Positions 1-6,411 of a stretch of 64,000 bases of DNA are shown here, in pieces. Each line of letters begins with the position of its first letter. The stretch's first letter is position 1. The notes beneath the pieces were generated by a model. It saw only the letters and a list, made by a program, of their open reading frames with translations. It was not told where the DNA came from and ran no database searches. The position numbers and the translations under genes were made by a program. The stretch comes from Flavobacterium sp. KACC 22763 (GTDB taxonomy: Bacteria > Bacteroidota > Bacteroidia > Flavobacteriales > Flavobacteriaceae): the NCBI RefSeq assembly GCF_028736155.1, contig NZ_CP117879.1, positions 4,588,001 to 4,652,000 on the forward strand, in the 5' to 3' direction.

Positions 1-114
1 CATGGTTTCTGATTTTTTAGGTTTAATTTCTGAGTTGATAGTTGTTGATTGAGCATTTGTTCTATAGCTTAATAATGTCAATAAGACAATTGAGATTAAA
101 AGATTTGTTTTCAT
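1..114 (-). CDS. Secreted protein, N-terminal fragment cut by window edge
   Basis: The minus strand reads an open frame from an ATG at 114 to the window edge, giving 38 residues. It begins MKTNLLISIVLLTLLS and continues YRTNAQSTT, a clear Sec signal peptide with a probable cut before Gln22 (NA/Q), the usual flavobacterial pattern. The rest of the gene lies before base 1, so no family can be assigned. It is divergent to nothing here and runs the same way as the AraC gene upstream of it. Confidence 0.6.
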   Translation of the reverse strand, partial: MKTNLLISIVLLTLLSYRTNAQSTTINSEIKPKKSETM

Positions 115-181
115 AATTCTTGTTTTTATTGATGTAAAATTCAGAATTGTGAAAACCAAATCATTGTAAAAAATCATTGAT

Positions 182-955
182 TTACCAAAATGAAGGAAAG
201 TTGAAAAACTCTGTTGGAGTTTGTCCTGTAAATAATTTGAAGTCTTTATTAAAGTGAGACTGGTCAAAATAACCCGCGTCAAAAGCCAGATCGATGAGGT
301 TTTGGTTTTTTTGTTTGTGATCAATAATTGATTTTATACGAACAACATAGCAAAATTGTTTTGGCGAAGACCCAATTGTTTTTCGGAATCTTTTCTCAAA
401 TGCATCTTGACTGATAAAGAGTGCGTCGGCAAGTTCTTTTATTTTAATAATGCCTTTTTTGGATTGTATAATGTTAATGGCGGCAGAGATTAAATCGTCG
501 GGTTTATAATTGTGGAGTCTTGATAAAAGAAACTGTTCTATAATCGCAATTTTTTGATTGTTGGTTTTCGCTTCCGCTAAAAGTTCTTCGATAACGGCAA
601 TTTTTTGCTGCGGAATAAAGTTGTCAAGCGAAACACTTTCTTCAAATAATTCATGAAGCGGTTCTTTAAAAAAGGCTTTAGCGCCAGCTTCTTTAAATTG
701 AACGACAAGAGTTGCCGTATCTTTTGCATAATTAATTAAACGTACTGATTTGCGAATACCTGAAATTGTAGAAACGGGCAGTTTATCGTGCTGATTTTCT
801 TTAATGTAGTTAATGTTGCCTTTGCATCGAAAAGCAATTGCTAGCGAAGTGCTGGGCAAAACCCTGTTTGTCAATTCGTCTTCGCTTTCTATAATTCTAT
901 AAGTCTTAATAAAAGGCTTTAACTGTTCTGTTGGAATGAAATCGATAATTTTCAT
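182..955 (-). CDS. AraC family transcriptional regulator
   Basis: This 257-residue protein is a probable DNA-binding regulator. The C-terminal hundred residues form an AraC/XylS double helix-turn-helix: the first HTH lies around IKELADALFISQDAFEKRFR and the second ends in the family signature region AFDAGYFDQSHFNKDFKLF plus TGQTPTEF. The N-terminal 150 residues resemble the DUF6597-type sensor domain found in many Bacteroidota AraC proteins (for example the early segment LKPFIKTYRIIES and VLPSTSLAIAF). The ligand is unknown. The gene stands alone, 116 nt after the DUF3050 gene and separated from it by a strong hairpin. A TAnnTTTG-type box (TACCTTTG, minus strand, 985-992) lies about 30 nt upstream. 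Confidence 0.85.
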   Translation of the reverse strand: MKIIDFIPTEQLKPFIKTYRIIESEDELTNRVLPSTSLAIAFRCKGNINYIKENQHDKLPVSTISGIRKSVRLINYAKDTATLVVQFKEAGAKAFFKEPLHELFEESVSLDNFIPQQKIAVIEELLAEAKTNNQKIAIIEQFLLSRLHNYKPDDLISAAINIIQSKKGIIKIKELADALFISQDAFEKRFRKTIGSSPKQFCYVVRIKSIIDHKQKNQNLIDLAFDAGYFDQSHFNKDFKLFTGQTPTEFFNFPSFW

Positions 956-1000
956 TTGAAAGTGTTTTTCAACAGGTTGAATGTCAAAGGTATGAAAAAC

Positions 1001-1052
1001 AAAATTCCAATAACTTAATTGTTTGTTGAAACAGTTAAGTTATTGGAATTTT
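1001..1052 (-). terminator. Rho-independent terminator after the DUF3050 gene
   Basis: The arms 1001-1018 and 1035-1052 are perfect 18-bp inverted repeats with a 16-nt loop. On the minus strand the stem ends in a T-rich run. It sits 20 nt past the stop of the DUF3050 gene. Confidence 0.75.
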
Positions 1053-1071
1053 TAAAGAACTTATTTTATTT

Positions 1072-1854
1072 TTAAACCATTTCGGTTTTCATTACGATTT
1101 CTTCTTCAATGGCATCCCAAAGAGCGATACGTTTTTCTAGGGCAAGAATCGAAACTTCTTCCACTTCTTTCCATTTTTGTGCATCGTCTTCACATAATTC
1201 TGTAATCATTGTCATAGCCATAGGACCGTGCTCATCAGCATCTAGTTCGATATGTCTTTCAAAATAGTATAACAATTTTGTCAAATCGGTTTCTGGAAGA
1301 TTCTTTTGAAAGTTTTTCAGAATCTCAGTAAACATACTCGGAATAAGGTCTTCTCTTCCGAAAGTAAAAGCGGCTGCAATTTCGTGTGGTTTTCCTTCTT
1401 CGATTACTCTAAAAGTAAAATCAAGAAAAGCTTTTACATTTGGATGAAGCGAACTTTGTTTGATTGCCACGAATATATTGTGCAGAGAAGTCACTTCTGA
1501 TAAAAAGCTTAAAATTCCTGTTGTATTAGCGCCACAAGCTTCCATTGCTTCAAGATACATTTCGTAGTGGCTTTGTCTTCTTCCGTCTAGGGTTAAATCT
1601 GTTTCTTCTGCCAAGACAATTTCGTTAATTAAATAACGCGTACCAGGATTTTTTGTAGCAAACCATGGCGTTGTAGTGCAAGTAAGTTTAGCTTGTAAAG
1701 CTTTTAATAGTGACATGAAATCCCAAACAGCAAAAACGTGAGTTTCTAAAAAACTGTGCAGGTCGTCTATATTTTGAATCTTATTGTATAAGGAATGTTT
1801 TAAAAGTTGATCTTTTTGAGGTTGTATGCTTTTGTTTATCGTTTCGATATTCAT
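1072..1854 (-). CDS. DUF3050 (heme-oxygenase-like fold) protein
   Basis: The 260-residue product matches the DUF3050 family as I know it: an all-helical protein of about 250 residues with HVFAVWDFMSLLKALQ near residue 40, a WF..KNPGTRYLINEIVLAEE segment around 65-85, and a late FERHIELDADEHGPMA segment with acidic and His residues. The spaced Glu/His residues resemble the metal-binding positions of the heme-oxygenase-like diiron superfamily, so a metal-dependent role is possible but unproven. No signal peptide, so cytoplasmic. Start is ATG at 1854. Its TATCTTTG promoter box overlaps the terminator of the upstream acyl-CoA dehydrogenase gene. Confidence 0.8.
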   Translation of the reverse strand: MNIETINKSIQPQKDQLLKHSLYNKIQNIDDLHSFLETHVFAVWDFMSLLKALQAKLTCTTTPWFATKNPGTRYLINEIVLAEETDLTLDGRRQSHYEMYLEAMEACGANTTGILSFLSEVTSLHNIFVAIKQSSLHPNVKAFLDFTFRVIEEGKPHEIAAAFTFGREDLIPSMFTEILKNFQKNLPETDLTKLLYYFERHIELDADEHGPMAMTMITELCEDDAQKWKEVEEVSILALEKRIALWDAIEEEIVMKTEMV

Positions 1855-1873
1855 TTGTGAAAAAATTTTGATG

Positions 1874-1881
1874 CAAAGATA
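1874..1881 (-). promoter_or_regulatory. Promoter -7 box for the DUF3050 gene
   Basis: The minus strand reads TATCTTTG, an exact match to the Bacteroidota -7 consensus TAnnTTTG, 20 nt upstream of the ATG. A clear -33 TTTG at the standard distance is not seen. Confidence 0.5.
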
Positions 1882-1911
1882 AAAAGCTTCTCCGTCAAGA
1901 AGAAGCTTTTC
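1880..1911 (-). terminator. Terminator after the acyl-CoA dehydrogenase gene
   Basis: Perfect 10-bp stem AAAAGCTTCT/AGAAGCTTTT (1882-1891 with 1901-1910) and 9-nt loop, 35 nt beyond the stop. On the minus strand it is followed by a T run that merges into the next gene's -7 box. Confidence 0.75.
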
Positions 1912-1945
1912 GCATTGATTTTATGTATATTTTAATAATTACAGC

Positions 1946-3124
1946 TTATTTAAATGCTGGAATTCCAGTCACATCCATTCCTGTTATCAATAAATGTATG
2001 TCATGAGTTCCCTCATAAGTAATCACGCTTTCAAGGTTCATCATGTGGCGCATAATAGAGTATTCGCCTGTAATTCCCATACCTCCGAGCATTTGTCTTG
2101 CTTCTCTAGCAATGTTGATTGCCATATTTACGTTGTTGCGTTTTGCCATAGAAATCTGGGCAGTTGTTGCTCTGCCTTCATTTCTTAAAACTCCTAAACG
2201 CCAGGTTAATAATTGTGCTTTTGTGATTTCAGTGATCATTTCAGCTAGTTTTTTCTGCTGTAGTTGAGTTCCTCCAATTGGTTTTCCAAACTGGATTCTT
2301 TCTTTAGAATATCTTAAAGCGGTATCATAACAATCCATTGCGGCGCCAATTGCCCCCCAAGCAATTCCGTAACGTGCAGAATCTAAACAGCCAAGCGGAG
2401 CACCAAGACCAGATTTATTAGGTAAAAGGTTTTCTTTTGGAACTTTTACATTATCAAAAATTAATTCTCCAGTTGCAGAAGCACGTAGTGACCATTTGTT
2501 GTGAGTTTCTGGAGTTGTAAAACCTTTCATACCGCGTTCTACAATTAAACCATGAATTCTGCCTTCTTCATTTTTAGCCCAAACAATTGCAATGTCAGCA
2601 AAAGGAGCATTAGAAATCCACATTTTAGCACCATTTAAAAGATAATGATCTCCCATATCTTTAAAATTGGTAATCATACTTCCAGGATCAGAACCGTGAT
2701 CCGGCTCAGTTAAACCGAAACATCCGATGTATTCTCCTGTAGCAAGCTTTGGCAGATATTTCATTCTTTGTTCTTCATTTCCATATTTCCATATTGGATA
2801 CATTACAAGCGAAGATTGAACAGATGAGGTAGATCTTACGCCAGAATCGCCTCTTTCGATTTCTTGCATAATTAAACCATAAGAAATTTGGTCTAATCCC
2901 GCACCACCGTACTCTACAGGAATATAAGGCCCGAAACCACCGATTTCTCCAAGACCTTTAATAATTTGTTTAGGAAATTCTGCCTTTTGAGCATATTCTT
3001 CTATTATAGGAGAAACTTCTTTTTTTACCCAAGCACGAGCAGATTCGCGAACCAATTTATGTTCATCTGATAGTAAATCGTCTAGGTTAAAATAATCTGG
3101 AGATTGAAATAGGTCTGGTTTCAT
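1946..3124 (-). CDS. Acyl-CoA dehydrogenase, glutaryl-CoA dehydrogenase type
   Basis: This 392-residue flavoenzyme has the full acyl-CoA dehydrogenase layout: N-terminal helical domain, central beta domain (GCFGLTEPDHGSDPGSM, FAD/substrate binding) and C-terminal helices (RIQFGKPIGGTQLQQKKLAEM). The subgroup signs point to glutaryl-CoA dehydrogenase: DSGVRSTSSVQSSLVMYPI carries the substrate-binding Arg, and the general base is Glu371 in TYEGTHDIHLLITG. Known members oxidise and decarboxylate glutaryl-CoA to crotonyl-CoA in lysine/tryptophan breakdown, passing electrons to ETF in the cytoplasm. Genes for that pathway are not nearby, so the substrate is inferred from similarity. It stands alone, with a promoter just upstream and a terminator downstream. 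Confidence 0.88.
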   Translation of the reverse strand: MKPDLFQSPDYFNLDDLLSDEHKLVRESARAWVKKEVSPIIEEYAQKAEFPKQIIKGLGEIGGFGPYIPVEYGGAGLDQISYGLIMQEIERGDSGVRSTSSVQSSLVMYPIWKYGNEEQRMKYLPKLATGEYIGCFGLTEPDHGSDPGSMITNFKDMGDHYLLNGAKMWISNAPFADIAIVWAKNEEGRIHGLIVERGMKGFTTPETHNKWSLRASATGELIFDNVKVPKENLLPNKSGLGAPLGCLDSARYGIAWGAIGAAMDCYDTALRYSKERIQFGKPIGGTQLQQKKLAEMITEITKAQLLTWRLGVLRNEGRATTAQISMAKRNNVNMAINIAREARQMLGGMGITGEYSIMRHMMNLESVITYEGTHDIHLLITGMDVTGIPAFK

Positions 3125-3145
3125 GTTTTCTAATTTTTAGCAAAG

Positions 3146-3173
3146 CAAATTTACATAATAAAAATATAACAAA
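3146..3173 (-). promoter_or_regulatory. Promoter of the acyl-CoA dehydrogenase gene
   Basis: The minus strand has TTTG (3170-3173), a 16-nt spacer and TAAATTTG (3146-3153). Both boxes match the Bacteroidota consensus; the spacer is a little short. The 5' leader would be about 20 nt. Confidence 0.5.
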
Positions 3174-3290
3174 TACGAGTTAAATTGTTATATTTTTTTA
3201 CTGTAAAAATAAAATTAATAGGAATTTGGCAAATTAATTGTAGTTTTTTGATAATTTATAGACTATTTTTGAATACCAAAAATAAACTTA

Positions 3291-5072
3291 ATGAGGCTAA
3301 TCATCTCTTTTTTCTTTTTACTATTAATATTTTCTAGTGGGACTGCTCAAAACAGAGAGGAATTCACGGAGCAAAAGTACTTAGAATTACAGGATAAAAT
3401 CCGTTTTAGCATGAATGGTAATTTTGACCAGGGGCTTGAATATGCAGCTGAATTAAAGACATCTAACAACAATGAACACATAGCTTTTGCTTACGGGGCG
3501 GGATCTTACCTTTATCAATTAAAAAATGATAGAGCTAAATGCGATGAATGGTTTGCCAAGGCATTAGCTCATTATAACAAACTTCCAGAATCTGTTCAAA
3601 AAACAAATCTAAGAGCTTACCTATATAATTATAGAGGACTAACAGAATGGAAAAGACGAAATTTTAGTAATGCTCTCAGTAATTATCAGGAGGGAATTAA
3701 ACTTTCTATTAAAACTAAAGATGTTATTCAAACTGTAAAGTTTAAAAGCAATATTGCTTTAGTTAATGAAGCTGTGGGTAATTACGAACTTGCTGTAAAA
3801 AACCTTAGACAGAACAGTGATTTTTTGGATAAGAATGAAAGTCTTTATGAGAAAGATCAATTCCAAAACAGTAAAAGTAACATTTATACCAATTTAGGAA
3901 ACGTCTATGAAGGTTATTACATGAAGAACCGAAGCAAGTCAGTTTTACTTGATTCGGCAGAATACTATTATAAAAGGGCGATAACCTATTCACAAAACTA
4001 TATAGATAATAAAATGACGGCTACTTTAAGTCTAGGAAATATCTATTTGTTAAAAAAAGATTTTAAAAATGCAGAGAAAGCTTACTTTGATATTTCGATG
4101 TACGCGAAGCAAAATAATGATGAAAGTTATTTCAAGACTGCAAATTATAACTTGGGAGATCTCTTTTATACTCAAAAAAAATACGATAAAGCTTTAATTT
4201 TCTTGAAAAAAGTCGATTCTCTTTATCTAAAGGAAAAGAAAATAGACATGAGTTATTTTCAGTCCAATTATATCCAAGCCAAAATTTATAATATTCAAAA
4301 CGAACCTGAATTAGCTTTTAAGCATTCTAAAATTTATTTAGATTCTTATGAAAAATATGAAGGACAATTGCGAGAAGAAGCTTTAGAAGTTAATTATAAA
4401 TTAGGAACTGCGAATCTGAGCGATGAGATGTTGAGCATTCAGGAGAAGTATAAATATGAGGTTTTATGGAATAAAGCCCTAAAAGTCTTCTATGTTATTT
4501 TGGTTGTTGGGATTGTATTTTTTCTAATTAAAAATATTAGAGATAAAAATAAAGCTCAGAAAAAAATGAATGCTTTAATTGAGGAATTTAAAGCTAATCT
4601 TGAGAAAAAAGAAATTGAAAAAGCAGAAATCGAAAAAGCAGCATTGGAAAAAACTATAGTTGTGGAAGAGTTTCCAGAACTAGAAGATGGTCAGCTTAAA
4701 AAGGAAAATGCAAATCTTAGTATCGATGAGGCAAAAGAAAATAAAATTGTGGAAAAATTACTGGCATTAGAAGAAAAACTAGAATACTTAAATGCCGATT
4801 TTACACTTTCGTATGTTGCTAAAAAAATTAAAACCAATACGACTTATTTATCTTATGTTGTTAATAAACGATTTGGAAAATCTTTTGGAGAATATTCAAA
4901 TGAATTAAAGATTAATTACGTTATTAATCAGATGATTACAAATCATTTGTATCGCAAATATTCGACTCAGGCAATTGCAGAAAGTGTTGGTTTTAAAAAT
5001 GCCGTATCATTTGCAAAATCGTTTCGCAAAAGAACTGGAGTATCTCCAGCTCAATTTGCGAACAATATTTAA
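3291..5072 (+). CDS. Membrane-anchored TPR/AraC-type regulator
   Basis: The 593-residue protein has a Sec signal (MRLIISFFFLLLIFSSGTAQ), a long TPR-like helical repeat region (about 30-385; for example LYNYRGLTEWKRRNFSNAL and ATLSLGNIYLLKKDFKNAEKAY), one transmembrane segment at about 395-413 (VFYVILVVGIVFFLI), a charged Lys/Glu coiled linker, and a C-terminal AraC HTH domain (about 490-593; TTYLSYVVNKRFGKSFGEYS, then SVGFKNAVSFAKSFRKRTG). This layout puts the TPRs in the periplasm and the DNA-binding domain in the cytoplasm, as in Bacteroidota one-component regulators. It ends 10 nt before the convergent peptide cassette and precedes the export genes, so it is the best candidate for their controller; that is inference. 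A TATTTTTG box lies at 3264-3271. Confidence 0.85.
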   Translation: MRLIISFFFLLLIFSSGTAQNREEFTEQKYLELQDKIRFSMNGNFDQGLEYAAELKTSNNNEHIAFAYGAGSYLYQLKNDRAKCDEWFAKALAHYNKLPESVQKTNLRAYLYNYRGLTEWKRRNFSNALSNYQEGIKLSIKTKDVIQTVKFKSNIALVNEAVGNYELAVKNLRQNSDFLDKNESLYEKDQFQNSKSNIYTNLGNVYEGYYMKNRSKSVLLDSAEYYYKRAITYSQNYIDNKMTATLSLGNIYLLKKDFKNAEKAYFDISMYAKQNNDESYFKTANYNLGDLFYTQKKYDKALIFLKKVDSLYLKEKKIDMSYFQSNYIQAKIYNIQNEPELAFKHSKIYLDSYEKYEGQLREEALEVNYKLGTANLSDEMLSIQEKYKYEVLWNKALKVFYVILVVGIVFFLIKNIRDKNKAQKKMNALIEEFKANLEKKEIEKAEIEKAALEKTIVVEEFPELEDGQLKKENANLSIDEAKENKIVEKLLALEEKLEYLNADFTLSYVAKKIKTNTTYLSYVVNKRFGKSFGEYSNELKINYVINQMITNHLYRKYSTQAIAESVGFKNAVSFAKSFRKRTGVSPAQFANNI

Positions 5073-5082
5073 AGCTGAATTA

Positions 5083-5229
5083 TTAACCATTTCCTCCGCC
5101 ATTAGTTTTTATTGGATAGCTTATAACGGGCGGATCAATAGTTTCCTCACCTCCGCGAATAATTCTTTGAGTTTTTGTGTCTATTTTTTCTAGTTCAAAA
5201 TCTTTGAATGTCAATATTTTAGTTTTCAT
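5083..5229 (-). CDS. Double-glycine peptide A (48 aa), Gly/Asn-rich tail
   Basis: A short ATG frame of 48 residues. The leader is MKTKILTFKDFELEKIDTKT followed by QRIIRGG; the core runs EETIDPPVISYPI and ends KTNGGGNG. Leader positions relative to GG (I at -4, Q at -7, I at -12, L at -15) fit C39-peptidase substrates. The core has no cysteine and few Ser/Thr, so lanthionine or disulfide chemistry is unlikely. No modification enzyme is next to it. The gene is one of four tandem copies; the others at 5280, 5480 and 5677 have the same tail. It is probably cut and exported by the C39 ABC transporter at 8980. Function unknown: a bacteriocin-like or signalling peptide is possible. Confidence 0.8.
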   Translation of the reverse strand: MKTKILTFKDFELEKIDTKTQRIIRGGEETIDPPVISYPIKTNGGGNG

Positions 5230-5279
5230 GATTTAAATTTTTTTAGTTGTTTTTTACATTGTGTATTTGCAAATGAGAA

Positions 5280-5429
5280 TCAGCCATTTCCTCCGCCATT
5301 GGTTTTAATAGGATAGCTTATAACAGGCGGATCAACAGTTTCATTCTCCCCTCCTCGAATAATTCTTTGAGTTTTTGTGTCTATTTTTTCTAGTTCGAAA
5401 TCTTTGAATGTCAATATTTTAGTTTTCAT
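5280..5429 (-). CDS. Double-glycine peptide B (49 aa), Gly/Asn-rich tail
   Basis: Second copy of the cassette. The leader is identical to that of peptide A; after GG the core reads ENETVDPPVISYPI and ends KTNGGGNG, one residue longer than A. The upstream 30 nt (AAAAAACAAC then TAAAAAAAATTAAATC before the ATG) are almost identical to those of peptide A, so coding and upstream DNA were duplicated together recently. It is stopped by TGA whereas A is stopped by TAA. Conserved frame and tail against drifted third positions indicate a real gene. Confidence 0.8.
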   Translation of the reverse strand: MKTKILTFKDFELEKIDTKTQRIIRGGENETVDPPVISYPIKTNGGGNG

Positions 5430-5479
5430 GATTTAATTTTTTTTAGTTGTTTTTTACCTTGTGTATTTGCAAATGAGAA

Positions 5480-5626
5480 TCAGCCGTTTCCTCCGCCATT
5501 AGTTTTTATGGGATAGCTTATAATGGGCGGATCAATAGTTTCCTCACCTCCTCGAATAACTCTTTGAGTTTTTATGTCTATTTTTTCTAATTCGAAATCT
5601 TTGAATGTTAATGTTTTAGTTTTCAT
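5480..5626 (-). CDS. Double-glycine peptide C (48 aa), Gly/Asn-rich tail
   Basis: Third copy. It differs from peptide A at few residues (leader MKTKTLTF, DIKTQRVIRGG; core EETIDPPIISYPI), all conservative, and keeps the tail KTNGGGNG. Leader anchors I(-4), Q(-7), I(-12) are kept. Its upstream sequence (ATTCTTTTTGGG region on the plus strand) differs from that of A and B, so it may have its own expression level or be co-transcribed from D. Confidence 0.8.
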   Translation of the reverse strand: MKTKTLTFKDFELEKIDIKTQRVIRGGEETIDPPIISYPIKTNGGGNG

Positions 5627-5676
5627 GTATTCTTTTTGGGATTGATTTATTTGTATTTTACTGTTTAAGATGTTAG

Positions 5677-5826
5677 TTAACCGTTTCCTCCACCATTAGT
5701 TTTCAAAGGATCGCTTGGTGTAGCCGGATCAGTGGCGTCATTACCTCCTCCTTTAATAAGTCTTTGTGTTTTTGGATCAATTTTTTCTATTTCGAAATCT
5801 GTCAATGTGAATATTTTATTTTTCAT
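5677..5826 (-). CDS. Double-glycine peptide D (49 aa), divergent cassette member
   Basis: The first gene of the minus-strand array and the most diverged. The leader is MKNKIFTLTDFEIEKIDPKT plus QRLIKGG. The core starts GNDATDPATPSDPL and has lost the PPVISYP segment, yet the last eight residues KTNGGGNG are unchanged. So selection seems focused on the leader register and on the C-terminal tail. It starts 585 nt upstream of the divergent oxidase gene, and the array promoter should lie in that gap, although I found no exact minus-strand TAnnTTTG box there. Confidence 0.78.
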   Translation of the reverse strand: MKNKIFTLTDFEIEKIDPKTQRLIKGGGNDATDPATPSDPLKTNGGGNG

Positions 5827-6411
5827 GTTTTTGAATTTTTAGTTTATATTTTTAAAGTGTTAAGTGTTGTATACTTTTTTTAAAGTATTATCAAACGCAT
5901 CAAAAAATGAGCGTTAAAAAGGAACTGTGCGAATAGTTTTTTTTGAGTTGTTATTGATCAAAAGCAGTGAAAAAAACGAATTTATTTGTGAGGGATACTG
6001 ACCAAATTATGGTTTGCTTTTTGCTTTTAGAGGAAGTTTTTTTGCTTCTGATTTGAGGTTTTTTTTTGACGATTTGAAGTCATTTTTTCGACCTCTTCTT
6101 ATGATTTTCTTTCTTCGAAATCATGTCATTTTCTTGTCCTTATTTTCATGTTTTTCAATGTTTAGATTATTACCTATCCAAAACTAGATAAAAAGCAAAA
6201 CCGTTAATCGAAAATGGGCTTTTTGAGCTTTTTGTTGAAAGAATAAACATGTAATCTTAAGTGTGTCAGGGTATTGCGAACTTTACTATACTTGGTATAA
6301 TTTATAAATTGTATGTGGTATAATTAATAAAATGTATGTGTTTATGTGATTTTTATCAATAAAAACCCCAATCTTTGCAGTGTAATTATGATTTTAAAAC
6401 ATTAAAAAACG
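5827..6411. promoter_or_regulatory. Divergent regulatory gap between peptide array and export genes
   Basis: 585 nt with no supported gene. It is very T-rich on the plus strand from about 5935 to 6150, with several small hairpins such as the one around 6101-6125 (GATTTTC / GAAATC). A 23-bp direct repeat lies at 6294-6339, and a near-consensus -7 box (AATCTTTG, 6370-6377) is placed about 35 nt before the oxidase ATG. I see only very short open frames (up to about 14 codons). Confidence 0.5.
6294..6339 (+). repeat. Tandem 23-bp direct repeat, candidate operator
   Basis: Two adjacent copies, 6294-6316 and 6317-6339, agree at 21 of 23 bases (GGTATAATT.ATAAA.TGTATGT). The period is about two helical turns and the pair lies just upstream of the probable oxidase promoter, the arrangement often bound by AraC-type proteins. 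That it is the site of the regulator at 3291 is inference. Confidence 0.5.

Noticed and set aside
5083-5826. Tandem repeats at about 200-nt period that could be read as a CRISPR-like or satellite array
   Set aside because: Each unit carries an intact conserved reading frame with substitutions mostly silent or conservative; repeat length and spacing do not fit CRISPR.
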